A DNA stretch of 64,000 bases from Methanobacterium_D oryzae (GCF_050433505.1 NZ_JBNPXC010000001.1:620001-684000); one strand, 5' to 3'; positions 1 to 8,694 are shown, numbered from the stretch's first letter. The notes: a model not told the origin generated them from the letters alone. A program made the numbers and translations.

Positions 1-14
1 TAAAGAATAATATA

Positions 15-695
15 ATGCGATCTGGTAATTCTTATGGAGTTTCTGTTAAAAATAATTGTAATGAACAAGCTAAAATGGAAACTATATTATTTAGAGGATG
101 TACACCAACCCATAAGACCCCTGAAATACTTGAATCTGCTGAAAACCTGCTTAAAATTAAAGACATAAATTATAGTATTTTAAATAATGAAACATGTTGT
201 GGTAATATATTATTTAATTTAGGAGATATTGAATCAGGAAATGAAGTAGTAAAATCAAATATTGAAAAATTCAAAGCAACAGGAGTAAAAAGAATTATAA
301 CTATATGTCCTGGCTGTTACAACGCATTTAATAAGTATTATAAAGGCCATTATGGATTTAATCCTGAAATAATTCTTGCAATTGACTTATTAAATGATTC
401 AATTATTAATGGAAAAGAATACGTAATTCAAGATCCATGCCATGCAAAGGAAAAAAGTCATAATGTGCGTAAAATAATCTCTGGTGCAGGAAATAAAAGT
501 GCAAGTCATTGTTGTGGAGCTGGTGCAGGGGTTATGGCACATGACAATAATGTTTCAAGCTCAAAAGCAAGAAAAACAGTTAATGGTAATTCTGAAAATA
601 TAGTTACCTACTGTCCATTCTGTTATCTTAACCTATCATCGGTAAATTCAGATAAAGTTTCAGATATTTATATGCTATTGGCAGAAACAGCTTAA
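15..695 (+). CDS. CCG-domain iron-sulfur protein (HdrB/GlpC-like), possibly 5'-truncated
   Basis: Carries two complete cysteine-rich CCG modules: C29, C61-C62, C98/C101 and C142, C166-C167, C200/C203. This is the CX31-39CCX35-36CXXC signature of HdrB/HdrD, GlpC and LutA-type subunits, which bind a non-cubane [4Fe-4S] cluster in redox complexes. No ferredoxin-type CxxCxxCxxxC motif is visible. The frame stays open upstream to the window edge, so the true protein may be longer and carry an N-terminal ferredoxin domain; alternatively the protein starts at M21, just before the first module. An MBL hydrolase and a zinc-ribbon membrane protein follow within 20 bp each, suggesting an operon. The electron partner cannot be told from the sequence. 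Confidence 0.8.
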   Translation: MRSGNSYGVSVKNNCNEQAKMETILFRGCTPTHKTPEILESAENLLKIKDINYSILNNETCCGNILFNLGDIESGNEVVKSNIEKFKATGVKRIITICPGCYNAFNKYYKGHYGFNPEIILAIDLLNDSIINGKEYVIQDPCHAKEKSHNVRKIISGAGNKSASHCCGAGAGVMAHDNNVSSSKARKTVNGNSENIVTYCPFCYLNLSSVNSDKVSDIYMLLAETA

Positions 696-710
696 TAATG
701 AGGTCTTATA

Positions 711-1373
711 ATGGAAGTTGTCCCTAAAATACACCAGTTTGGTGGAATGAGCAACTGTTATCTGGTTGAAGATGAAGAAATGATGTTAATAGATACTGGA
801 AATCCAGTTAACACTAAAAAAATACTAAACTACATGAAAAACACTTTAAATAGGAATCCTGAAGATATAAAGACTATTGTTATAACTCATCATCATTTTG
901 ACCATATAGGAAGTCTTGGGAAGCTTAAAAAAGTCACAGGGGCAAAATTAGCAGCCCATAAAGATGATGCAAATTATATTGCAGGAAAAGAAAAACCTGA
1001 AGAACCGTTTATTTCAAAAATATTCATAAATCTATTAAAAATTATTTACAGATCCAAAACAGTAGAAGTGGACATTTTACTTGAAGAAAATGATAAAATA
1101 GGGAGTTACAAGATTATACATACTCCTGGCCATACTCCTGGAAGCATTTGTTTATACAACGAGAATGATAGGATTATTTTTGTAGGTGACAACCTTACAG
1201 ATAAGGGAGATAAAATTGGCGGTCCTCCAAGTATATTTACGTTAAACATGGAACAAGCCAATGAATCAATTAAAAAACTTGAAAATCTTGATATTGATGT
1301 GATCTTTACAGGGCACGGTAAAATTATATCAGAAGCTAAAGAAAAACTAAAAGAATATATTAAAATGCTCTGA
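711..1373 (+). CDS. MBL-fold metallo-hydrolase
   Basis: A 220-residue metallo-beta-lactamase-fold protein of the glyoxalase II-like group. All metal ligands are visible: the HHHFDH form of HxHxDH near residue 62, the HTPGHTPGS histidine near 138, GDN near 163 (bridging Asp) and the late TGHGK histidine. There is no flavodiiron or RNase J extension, so it is probably a soluble di-zinc or di-iron thioesterase or lactonase-type hydrolase; the substrate is unknown. It starts 15 bp after the Fe-S protein and ends 9 bp before the next gene, so the three are probably co-transcribed. A second MBL hydrolase of similar type lies at 10416-11120. Confidence 0.88.
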   Translation: MEVVPKIHQFGGMSNCYLVEDEEMMLIDTGNPVNTKKILNYMKNTLNRNPEDIKTIVITHHHFDHIGSLGKLKKVTGAKLAAHKDDANYIAGKEKPEEPFISKIFINLLKIIYRSKTVEVDILLEENDKIGSYKIIHTPGHTPGSICLYNENDRIIFVGDNLTDKGDKIGGPPSIFTLNMEQANESIKKLENLDIDVIFTGHGKIISEAKEKLKEYIKML

Positions 1374-1382
1374 GGGAACCAA

Positions 1383-1727
1383 ATGGAAATAGAAACTAAA
1401 GGGCAAGATTGGAAAAAGACAATTATATATTTAACTAGTTATATGATTGCATTAATCTTGGGAGCTATTTTATTAATTCCAAATTATTGGTATCTCTGGG
1501 TAGTAATTGTCATTTTGGGATTAATTCTTCTAATACAATGGCATTCTAAATCAGCTGTTTACAAATGTACTAACTGTGGGAATGAATTTCAAGTTTCATT
1601 TATAACTGATCTCATAAGTCCACAAGGTATAGGCAAAGATGACAGGGGTAAAACTTACGGCTGGAAATATTTAAAGTGTCCTCAATGCAAAAAGATGATG
1701 AAAGCGATAATAGTTAAAATGAGATAG
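1383..1727 (+). CDS. Small membrane protein with C-terminal zinc ribbon
   Basis: A 114-residue protein with two adjacent hydrophobic segments (about residues 15-32 and 37-52), then a cytosolic tail with a split zinc-ribbon: CTNCG near 60 and CPQCK near 100. This arrangement suggests an anchored zinc-binding module; I recognise no named family. The upstream MBL gene ends 9 bp earlier and GAGGG precedes the ATG. It is the last gene of the putative three-gene unit and converges with the minus-strand gene at 1744. Confidence 0.7.
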   Translation: MEIETKGQDWKKTIIYLTSYMIALILGAILLIPNYWYLWVVIVILGLILLIQWHSKSAVYKCTNCGNEFQVSFITDLISPQGIGKDDRGKTYGWKYLKCPQCKKMMKAIIVKMR

Positions 1728-1743
1728 ATAGAGGGAATTTAAT

Positions 1744-2397
1744 TTATAATTCATACTTTAAAATAAAATTCTTAGCCATTTTTTTAGTTTTAGGACTGAT
1801 ACTATCTAATTCGTTTTTAACAAACTCATTTATTTTATCTTTATTTCCTAACTCTTCGTAAAATTCATCAAATATTTCTATAATTCCTGATTTTAGCAAA
1901 GCTTTTTGTTTTTTAGGAAAAATGCATAGTTTATCTACATCTAACAGAATATTTATGATATCTTCCTTTAAACAATCTTTATTTTTAATAATCTTTGCAG
2001 TATTTTCAACGCAGTGCATTGCTGTCATGAATTTAACATCATTTAAGTGTTTAAAATAATCGTCAAATATATTGAAAAATCTGTTTTCTTCATCTATTTC
2101 TGTTAAATTGGCAATCAATGAAAGACCAAAATTGCGGTGATATGAATTTTCATGATGGAGCAGAGAAATAAAATCATTCCAGTACTTATAAAATAAATCA
2201 GGCTTTATTTCACTTGCTTTTGACAAAATATAATAGGAATGGTAATAAACCATAATTTTGTCGCTATTTAACATAAGATTAACTATTTCATCTTTCTTAG
2301 GGGCATCGTTAATTATTAACTTAGCAAATTCATTAATATCAACGTCTTTATCTGCTATTTTTGAAATCAAATCATCTGAAAGAGTCAAAATTATCAC
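1744..2397 (-). CDS. Helical HEAT-like repeat protein, function unknown
   Basis: A 217-residue, almost entirely helical acidic/lysine-rich protein without signal peptide or membrane segment. Repeated helix pairs (for example around residues 52-80, 85-105 and 115-135, with phrases such as HENSYHRNFGLSLIANL) resemble HEAT or ARM repeats that scaffold protein contacts. No catalytic residues are evident. It is transcribed alone, divergent from the TetR gene at 2537 and convergent with the zinc-ribbon gene. The call rests on pattern only. Confidence 0.6.
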   Translation of the reverse strand: MIILTLSDDLISKIADKDVDINEFAKLIINDAPKKDEIVNLMLNSDKIMVYYHSYYILSKASEIKPDLFYKYWNDFISLLHHENSYHRNFGLSLIANLTEIDEENRFFNIFDDYFKHLNDVKFMTAMHCVENTAKIIKNKDCLKEDIINILLDVDKLCIFPKKQKALLKSGIIEIFDEFYEELGNKDKINEFVKNELDSISPKTKKMAKNFILKYEL

Positions 2398-2480
2398 TTC
2401 TTAGATTATAATTAACTTAAATTAATGATATCTTAAAATTTTATCGTTTTAAATAACACTGTTCCTATTGAATCAAAAGT

Positions 2481-2508
2481 TTTAAATACTAAACTGACTA
2501 ATCAGTCT
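2481..2508 (+). promoter_or_regulatory. TATA box plus TetR-type operator of the regulator gene
   Basis: TTTAAATA (2481-2488) looks like the archaeal TATA box. It is followed at 2493-2508 by an imperfect palindrome of form ACTGA-N4-TCAGTCT (12 of 14 central bases symmetric). The same 16-bp pattern recurs at 3148-3163 before the next gene. Its position just after the TATA box would block polymerase, so negative autoregulation by the TetR protein is the natural inference. Confidence 0.6.
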
Positions 2509-2536
2509 AATGAGAAAAATTTTAAAGGTGTAATGA

Positions 2537-3097
2537 TTGAAAGAAAAAGAACAAAAGATACTTGATACATCCCTTAAATTATTCGTTGAGAAGGGATTTC
2601 ATGGAACCTCAACAGCAGAGATTGCAAAAACCGCTGAAGTTGCAACAGGAACACTTTTTCACTATTTTAAAACCAAAGAAGATTTAATCAACAGTTTATA
2701 TCTTTACACCAAAGAAAGCATGCTAAATGAAATCAATAGAAAATACGACGATGAAAAATCATTTAAAGAAAATGTAAAAGAATTATGGTTAAATTTTGTA
2801 AATTTTGGTATTGAAAACTCATATATGTTTCAGTTTATCCTTACATTCCACTGTTCTCCCTATATAACTTCATTAACTAAAGAAAGAATTGAAAATAGAT
2901 TTGAAGAACTTCTTGAAGTTTACAAAATAGGATTTAAAGAGGGAGAAATCAAAGAAATGTACGATGAATTAGTAATAGACTATTTCTGGGGCAGTATTTT
3001 TACTATACTAAATCATTTTGAAAAATATCCAGAAAAAATAAATAAAAAGAATATAGATATTGCATTTGAACTATTTTGGGATGGAATATCAAAATAA
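2537..3097 (+). CDS. TetR/AcrR-family transcriptional regulator
   Basis: A 186-residue one-component repressor. Residues 5-50 form the TetR helix-turn-helix (GTSTAEIAKTAEVATGTLFHY, split here as GTSTAEIAK and VATGTLFHYFKTKEDL); the helical C-terminal ligand/dimer domain fills the rest, the usual family size. The start is TTG: GGTG at 2527-2530 sits six bases upstream, while the nearby ATG at 2533 is out of frame. A palindrome overlaps its promoter and an equivalent one precedes the aldo/keto reductase gene 88 bp downstream, so it probably controls itself and that gene. The inducer is unknown. Confidence 0.9.
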   Translation: MKEKEQKILDTSLKLFVEKGFHGTSTAEIAKTAEVATGTLFHYFKTKEDLINSLYLYTKESMLNEINRKYDDEKSFKENVKELWLNFVNFGIENSYMFQFILTFHCSPYITSLTKERIENRFEELLEVYKIGFKEGEIKEMYDELVIDYFWGSIFTILNHFEKYPEKINKKNIDIAFELFWDGISK

Positions 3098-3133
3098 ATC
3101 GAATTTTTTCAAGTAAATATAATCACATGTCAG

Positions 3134-3163
3134 TTTAGTATATCTCGACTGATAAGTCAGTCT
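3134..3163 (+). promoter_or_regulatory. Promoter and second TetR-type operator before the aldo/keto reductase
   Basis: TTTAGTATAT (3134-3143) is a TATA-like element. At 3148-3163 lies ACTGA-N4-TCAGTCT, matching the operator at 2493-2508 in both arms and spacing and differing only in the central four bases. An extra half-site GTCAGT occurs at 3129-3134. The gene starts 22 bp further on. Confidence 0.6.
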
Positions 3164-3185
3164 ATAAATATTTAGAGGTTATAAA

Positions 3186-4427
3186 ATGCAAATAAGAAGA
3201 ATCAAAAAAAATGGTGATGAAATTTCAGCTCTTGGATTTGGAGCCATGAGACTTCCAACAAAAAACGGCCGAATTGATAAAGAAAGTGCTAAAAAGCAGA
3301 TATATTATGCAATAGATAATGGGATAAACTTTATTGACACTGCATTCCCCTATCATGGCGGATCAAGTGAATCATTTTTAGGAGAAATTCTAAAAGAGGA
3401 ATACGGGAAAAAAGTTAAGCTCTGTACTAAAATGCCATCATGGTCAGTTAAAAAATACGAAGATATGGAAAAATACCTACAAATACAGCTTGAAAAACTT
3501 CAAACAGATTGCGTTGACTACTACTTAATCCACAGCCTTGGTAAAGGAAGCTTCGAAAAACTTAAAGAACTTGGAGTTTTGGAATTTTTAGATGATGCTA
3601 AGGCAAAGGGGAAGATAAAATATGCAGGATTTTCATTCCATGATAACAGTGAAGCATTTAAAGGAATTGCAGATGCTTATGATTGGGATGCATGTTTGAT
3701 CCAGTATAATTATTTAGATGAAAAGAATCAAGCAGGAACAGAAGGAGTAAAATATGCAGCTTCAAAGGGAATGGCTGTATTTATTATGGAACCTTTAAAA
3801 GGAGGTCTTCTTGCTGGAGAAGTGCCTGAAAAAGTAAAAGAAATTTGGGAAAAGGCTGATATTAAAAGAAGTCCAGCAGAATGGGCATTAAAGTGGGTTT
3901 TAAATCACAAAGAAGTTACATGTGTAGTTTCTGGAATGAATGATGAAGAACATATTAAAGAAAATATTAGGGTTACAAATGAAACATTACCTGATTCATT
4001 GACCCATGAAGAGTTAAATCTCTATGAAAAGGTTAAAGATGTCTATAAGAATCTCATGAAAATAGACTGTGGTGGATGTGGTTACTGTATGCCATGTCCA
4101 GTTGGGGTTGATATACCTGAATGTTTTGGATTATACAACTATAAACATATGTTTAATTCTGGGAGAGCATCATTTACGTATTTAACACGGTTTGGGGGTG
4201 TATTCAGTGGTAATGAGTCTCATGCAGATCTCTGTATTAACTGCGGAAAATGTGTAAAAGCCTGTCCCCAAGATCTAGACATTCCCGAACTTTTAGGAGA
4301 TGTTTCAAAGGAACTTGGAGGAAAAGGGTTTAACTTCAAAGTAAAACTAATGGGGAGTGTGGCTATACCACTTATGGACATTCTTTTAGCTTTAAATGAT
4401 CGGCTATCAAGAAGGTCTCATGGATAA
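3186..4427 (+). CDS. Aldo/keto reductase with C-terminal ferredoxin domain
   Basis: A 413-residue fusion. Residues 1-280 are an aldo/keto reductase TIM barrel with the catalytic tetrad D51, Y56, K82 and H116. The C-terminal 120 residues carry two [4Fe-4S] motifs, CGGCGYCMPCP and CINCGKCVKACP. This archaeal/clostridial type could pass electrons between NAD(P)H-like carriers and ferredoxin; the carbonyl substrate is unknown. It lies downstream of the TetR gene but has its own TATA box and operator, so it may belong to an inducible carbonyl or redox-stress response (inference). GAGG lies 5-6 bases before the ATG. Confidence 0.9.
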   Translation: MQIRRIKKNGDEISALGFGAMRLPTKNGRIDKESAKKQIYYAIDNGINFIDTAFPYHGGSSESFLGEILKEEYGKKVKLCTKMPSWSVKKYEDMEKYLQIQLEKLQTDCVDYYLIHSLGKGSFEKLKELGVLEFLDDAKAKGKIKYAGFSFHDNSEAFKGIADAYDWDACLIQYNYLDEKNQAGTEGVKYAASKGMAVFIMEPLKGGLLAGEVPEKVKEIWEKADIKRSPAEWALKWVLNHKEVTCVVSGMNDEEHIKENIRVTNETLPDSLTHEELNLYEKVKDVYKNLMKIDCGGCGYCMPCPVGVDIPECFGLYNYKHMFNSGRASFTYLTRFGGVFSGNESHADLCINCGKCVKACPQDLDIPELLGDVSKELGGKGFNFKVKLMGSVAIPLMDILLALNDRLSRRSHG

Positions 4428-4473
4428 GACAGTAGCCATTTCAAAATTTTTGTGCCTATTCTAACAATGTATT

Positions 4474-4959
4474 TTAGCTATAAACAATCAGAATATTTTT
4501 ATTATTGTTGGAATCAATATAAACGGGAAGCTTTGCACCTACATTAATAGATCCCATATCGAGCATGCTCACAACATCTTTATGTTCTATTTCGTAAGTT
4601 TCTCCGTATGGAGATGTTATCTTAAGCAAAAATTTGACTTGAGGGAGCTCATTGATATATACGCCAGTTTGTTCACGATGCAATATTTCAGCTTCTCCTT
4701 GAATACCATGTTCTATCAGATTTGTTTCTCTATCATTAATCCTTTTATAAAATAACGTTACTCCTGCTGCTGATATAAATGGTAAAATTATGAAGGCTCC
4801 TCCCATTATGTAAAGAAACTCTTTTAGTGGATAACCGTCATCAGTGAGGGCCTCTGGCGGAGCTTGGAATCCAAAATAAATCATACCTATTCCAACAGCT
4901 AAAAATGGAATAATTATCATTAAATACATCCATTTAGGTACTTTCCACATAAATAACAC
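4474..4959 (-). CDS. DUF3592-like membrane protein
   Basis: A 161-residue protein with two membrane helices in the first 70 residues (about 10-30 and 47-70), followed by a beta-rich soluble domain containing GEAEILHREQTG...VKFLLKIT and ending GAKLPVYIDSNN. This order matches DUF3592-type proteins, whose function is unknown. GGAGGTG lies upstream of the ATG. It converges with the reductase gene and is transcribed alone. Confidence 0.6.
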   Translation of the reverse strand: MLFMWKVPKWMYLMIIIPFLAVGIGMIYFGFQAPPEALTDDGYPLKEFLYIMGGAFIILPFISAAGVTLFYKRINDRETNLIEHGIQGEAEILHREQTGVYINELPQVKFLLKITSPYGETYEIEHKDVVSMLDMGSINVGAKLPVYIDSNNNKNILIVYS

Positions 4960-5236
4960 CTCCAGAACCTTTAGTTGAGTTTTTAATCTTGCTTATAATA
5001 ATAAACATTCTAAGCTAACTTTTTTAAACATTTTATTTAATGATGTTATTTCATGCATTAATTTAATTTGTATAATATTATGATTTACTATTATTGTAGA
5101 GAAAAAGGCTTAAAATATTACTTTCATGTTTCAGCATAAATACTATTAATAATGACCAGTGATTAGAATTTAACAATTGATAAAGTTTAGAAATAAATAA
5201 ATTTAGTAAAATTCAATAAATATATGGGTGTTATTT

Positions 5237-5515
5237 TTGACAAAGGTAGTAAAAAGAAAAGGTACAATAGAATCTTTTGATCCAAGTAAAATTAAAGGTT
5301 CTCTCCAAAAAGCAGCTATTGATGCAGGATACAGCGTAGAAGAAAAGAAGGATATACTGGATGAAGTATTTAATAATATCAATAAAAATATAGGTAAAAA
5401 GGAAAAAGTCGAGAGTGAGAATATCAGAATGTGTCTTTTAACTGAACTGGATAAATGCGAACCATATATAGCTAAATCAGTTAGAAGATTTGATCAGAGA
5501 TATAAATCTAGATAA
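5237..5515 (+). CDS. Stand-alone ATP-cone domain protein
   Basis: The whole 92-residue product is one ATP-cone: VVKRKGTIESFDPSKI at the start, then helical segments and a late RMCLLTEL...VRRFDQRY section. The ATP-cone is the nucleotide-sensing module found at the N terminus of ribonucleotide reductases and in NrdR. Nothing is fused to it, so it may act as a separate allosteric sensor (inference). TTG at 5237 is preferred to GTG at 5228, because GGGTG (5226-5230) then sits six bases upstream as the ribosome binding site. The 270 bp upstream are AT-rich with no recognised feature. Confidence 0.75.
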   Translation: MTKVVKRKGTIESFDPSKIKGSLQKAAIDAGYSVEEKKDILDEVFNNINKNIGKKEKVESENIRMCLLTELDKCEPYIAKSVRRFDQRYKSR

Positions 5516-5578
5516 TCAAGTTTTTTATATTATTTATATTTTAAATTAATTTTTGCCTCAATGATATACTAAAATATT

Positions 5579-6151
5579 TTATTTTAGTTTTGGTATAAGC
5601 ATTGGAGTTTCTTTTATATATTTTTCGTATTTTTCTCCAAATTTTGCAATTAATTCTCCTTCTTCTTTATTTATTCTAACTATAATTGCTAATACTGTTA
5701 ATATGAAAAATGATAAGCCATATAAATTCCATGAAATTACTGCAATACCTAAAAATAGAATTAAAATAGATAAATAAAATGGATGCCTGATTTTGGAATA
5801 AATTCCTTCCGTTACAAGTTCCTGATTTTCTGTTGTTTTAGAAAGGGGAACCCAATTTTTCCCTAAATTTGTTCTTACAATTAAATTAAAGATCATGCCA
5901 AAAATCATTATGGTAAATCCAGCTAATACTGGAAGAATATAGTAAATCTCTTTGTTGAAGATGATTACCACATTAAGAATAAGACCAACTTCTGGAATAG
6001 CAAGAAGAAAAAGAGTATAATCTCTACTTTTAATTGCAGTAGGCCAACCTACAATTTTAGCACCATATCTACGTGAAACATATAATCCAAGGTAACTATA
6101 AATTAAAAAGAGCGCAAGAAACAAATAAATTAGTATATAACTTTCTATCAT
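5579..6151 (-). CDS. Isoprenylcysteine/phospholipid-type membrane methyltransferase family protein
   Basis: A 190-residue integral membrane protein with about five helices. The C-terminal half has the ICMT/PEMT signature: EGIYSKIRHPFYLS near residue 115, then a long helix and NKEEGELIAKFGEKYEKY near 165, which form the S-adenosylmethionine pocket. The substrate of prokaryotic members is unclear (lipids or small thiols). It lies upstream of no obvious partner and converges with the ATP-cone gene. Confidence 0.8.
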   Translation of the reverse strand: MIESYILIYLFLALFLIYSYLGLYVSRRYGAKIVGWPTAIKSRDYTLFLLAIPEVGLILNVVIIFNKEIYYILPVLAGFTIMIFGMIFNLIVRTNLGKNWVPLSKTTENQELVTEGIYSKIRHPFYLSILILFLGIAVISWNLYGLSFFILTVLAIIVRINKEEGELIAKFGEKYEKYIKETPMLIPKLK

Positions 6152-6257
6152 AAAATACCCAATTATTTACTGTTTATTAAATATATTACTTACTCCTATT
6201 ATTCATCTTTTCAAAATGGGCTAAAAATACAATATGCTGTGCAATTTAATTAAAATA

Positions 6258-6518
6258 CTATTTTTCTTTCTTTATAAGGCTTATTAGTTTGTCCATATCC
6301 TTTACATTAAATATGAGTTTAGGCGGAGTATTTTTTGGCCTGATTGGCATCAAACAACAAACTGCAGACTCCCTCTGTAAATAATCAAAAATATCTTGAA
6401 ACCAATCTGCATCTTCTTCCTTTTGGAAAATAATTTCTATTACATCAGAATGCTTTTCTAATGTGCAATTTTTATCTTTAAGCGCTAATTTCAGCCCTTC
6501 AACATTTTTATTAGCCAT
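6258..6518 (-). CDS. Small hypothetical protein
   Basis: An 86-residue soluble alpha/beta protein, MANKNVEGLKLALKDKNC at the start and VKDMDKLISLIKKEK at the end. It contains a CC pair in SAVCCLMPIRP but no recognised motif. It begins 12 bp after the stop of the AI-2E-type permease gene, so the two are probably co-transcribed. GAGG precedes the ATG. Confidence 0.6.
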   Translation of the reverse strand: MANKNVEGLKLALKDKNCTLEKHSDVIEIIFQKEEDADWFQDIFDYLQRESAVCCLMPIRPKNTPPKLIFNVKDMDKLISLIKKEK

Positions 6519-6530
6519 AAAAACCTCAAA

Positions 6531-7592
6531 TTATACATTTTGCAATTCTTTTTGTTTTAATTTATTGTCCCGATAAACTCTATAAGCTGCATAAGTTATT
6601 CCCAGTATCAAAGGACCTATAAATAAGCCAGAAATACCCATTGTAACAGCCCCATATATAAATCCAAGTAAAAAGACCAGAGGATGAATTTCAGAATATT
6701 GAACAGCAATTCGAGGTCTGATATAGAAATCTGTTGCAGTTTCAATTATCCATCCTAAAATAATGACCAGTACTCCTTGTATTGTATTTCCAATAAGGAT
6801 ACTGAAAATTCCTATGACTCCATAAACTATCCAGGGGCCAATTATAGGTATAAACATAGCTATACCACTTATAATTGCCAGTAAAATTGCATAAGGGTAT
6901 CCAAGGAAATAATAAACTATTCCAGATAATACTCCAAGTATAGCGGCTGGAATAACGTTTCCAACTATTATGCTTTTTAAAACATCATCGGCACCATTGA
7001 ATATTTGCTCATAAAAGTCACTATCTTTTTGGGGAATAACATCTTTTATATATAGAACAACTTTATCCCCATCTCTTGCAAAATAGAAGATGGAAAAGAT
7101 TAATATAAGCATTTGGGCAGCAAGACCTGGAATAGAACTAAGTAGGGCAATTGTTGAACTAGCTATATAAGATATAAACTGAGTAATTCCTGATTTTATT
7201 GCGATTGCAACGCTTTCTGAAATATTTGCTGGAAGATTAAGATTTTGAACAGCTTCATTTACCTGGTTCATGTTCATTGTGGAATTACCGGTAGCAGCTT
7301 GTTGCAATGAACCAAAGAATGTTCCAGCAATACTTAAGAACTGGCTAAAAGTGAAATATAATAATAAAATAACTGGAATAGCTAAAATGATTATTCCTAA
7401 AAATACGGATAATGTATCATATTTAACATATGGCCTGATTTTTTTAGAGATATAACGGACATAATATGCTAGAATAGCTCCAAAAATAACCGTGGATAAA
7501 ATAGGAATTAAAATTCCCACTGAAAGAAGGGTTAATATTATAATGAGTGGAATTACAGTTGAAATAGATAATTTTTTAATGTTAGGAATCAT
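6531..7592 (-). CDS. AI-2E family transporter (PerM/UPF0118)
   Basis: A 353-residue membrane protein with about eight helices. It matches the AI-2E/PerM family in length and layout: an N-terminal helix pair, a loop rich in Gln/Asn near residues 95-125, and the late conserved region (FIPIIGPWIVYG, WIIETATDFYIRPRI and SGLFIGPLI). Characterised members export autoinducer-2 or act as Na+/H+ antiporters; which applies here is unknown. It is first in a two-gene unit with the 86-residue protein. Confidence 0.88.
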   Translation of the reverse strand: MIPNIKKLSISTVIPLIIILTLLSVGILIPILSTVIFGAILAYYVRYISKKIRPYVKYDTLSVFLGIIILAIPVILLLYFTFSQFLSIAGTFFGSLQQAATGNSTMNMNQVNEAVQNLNLPANISESVAIAIKSGITQFISYIASSTIALLSSIPGLAAQMLILIFSIFYFARDGDKVVLYIKDVIPQKDSDFYEQIFNGADDVLKSIIVGNVIPAAILGVLSGIVYYFLGYPYAILLAIISGIAMFIPIIGPWIVYGVIGIFSILIGNTIQGVLVIILGWIIETATDFYIRPRIAVQYSEIHPLVFLLGFIYGAVTMGISGLFIGPLILGITYAAYRVYRDNKLKQKELQNV

Positions 7593-7786
7593 TCAATAAA
7601 CTCCAAAAATTTTTTTAAGCATTAATAATCAGTATGGGTCTTTTTTATATTATTTTTTTCTTTTTTATTTCTAATACTTTAATAGTATTCTTAGTTATTT
7701 ATAATAAATTATAATTATTATGAAAGTTATATTACTAATCATAGATTCAATCTAAAAGAGTTGTTGGATACAAAAAGAAGAGGTTG

Positions 7787-8133
7787 AGAAAACTTTACGT
7801 TTTCGAACTTTTGGAAATATGTCAAAATTCGAGAATTTTGACGCATGCCAAAAAACCTAAGGTTTTTTGCGGTTGTGAAATTCTGTTTCACAAACAGCAA
7901 AAATCTCAGATTTTTTCATGCTTAGATTTCCAATGCCCCTAAATTTTATGAATTTTGAGGGCACAAAAATAAAATTTTTGAGGTTGAGGAAAATTTTCAA
8001 TTTTCCGAACCCAAATTCAAAGAATTTGAGGTTGAAGGAAACTCTCAAACCCGAAGGGTTTGGAGCACGAAAACCTTGGGGTTTCGTAAATTTCATTTCC
8101 TGAACCTAAAATTTTTTTAAAAATTTTGAGGTG
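7787..8133 (+). repeat. Chain of about twelve small hairpins ending at a ribosome binding site
   Basis: About 350 bp are built from consecutive inverted repeats with unrelated stems. Examples: 7788-7793/7799-7804; 7821-7830/7833-7842 (10 bp); 7849-7857/7861-7869; 7873-7880/7886-7893; 7899-7905/7909-7915; 7964-7970/7974-7980; 7988-7995/7999-8006; 8012-8018/8022-8028; 8046-8052/8056-8062; 8067-8072/8082-8087. Six of these have three-base loops. GAGGTTGAGGAAA-like linkers recur at 7781, 7980 and 8028. The last hairpin pairs CCT (8105-8107) with AGG inside GAGGTG (8128-8133), the ribosome binding site of the next gene. Short open frames across it on both strands are by-products. The segment 7593-7780 is AT-rich and holds nothing I recognise. 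Confidence 0.75.
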
Positions 8134-8139
8134 CATAAT

Positions 8140-8619
8140 ATGCAAAAAATAGGGAGTGCATTAGTTCTTATAGTTCTTGGTTTAATAATTATAGCTTTCC
8201 CACTTTTAGGAGTTATTCCCTTTGCTATATTGACAGGCCTTGCAGTACTATTTTTAGGCGTAGGTCTTTTAGCAGTCGGTATATCTTCAATGGGACAAAA
8301 TAAGGGTTGGGGTATTGCAGCATTAATTTTAGGAATTTTAGCAATAATACTTGGTTTAGGATTCATCTTTATTCCAAGTTGGTTCAGCTTTGCAGCTGCT
8401 ATATTTGTATTTATTGCAGGTATATTCCTAATATTAGCTGGAATTGCAGCTATAGCATCTAGAATTGAAGGAGGTATGGTGACAGGGCTGATTGGGATAA
8501 TTTTAGGTATAATATATATTCTTGTAGCAATTTATATAAAAAATCCGCTTTATTTAGGAATATTAATTGGTTTATGGCTTTTAATTACAGGAATAATGAC
8601 CCTAATACAGAAGGATTAA
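8140..8619 (+). CDS. DUF308 (HdeD-like) membrane protein
   Basis: A 159-residue, very hydrophobic protein with six helices arranged as three similar Gly-rich pairs (LVLIVLGLIIIAFP, LILGILAIILGLGF, LIGIILGIIYILVA). This is the DUF308/HdeD architecture, linked in bacteria to acid or stress tolerance; the role here is unknown. ATG at 8140 is chosen over GTG 8131 because GAGGTG (8128-8133) then lies six bases upstream. That binding site is part of the last hairpin of the upstream chain, suggesting translational control. Confidence 0.8.
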   Translation: MQKIGSALVLIVLGLIIIAFPLLGVIPFAILTGLAVLFLGVGLLAVGISSMGQNKGWGIAALILGILAIILGLGFIFIPSWFSFAAAIFVFIAGIFLILAGIAAIASRIEGGMVTGLIGIILGIIYILVAIYIKNPLYLGILIGLWLLITGIMTLIQKD

Positions 8620-8694
8620 ATGATTTTTTCCAACAACTCTTTTTAAACTTCTTAAAATGTTTTAAATCATGTTAAAATAAGCCAAAAATTGATT

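Noticed and set aside
7857..8103. Open frames on both strands across the hairpin chain
   Set aside because: They mirror each other because of the inverted repeats, lack binding sites, and their residues are low-complexity (Phe, Lys, Asn).
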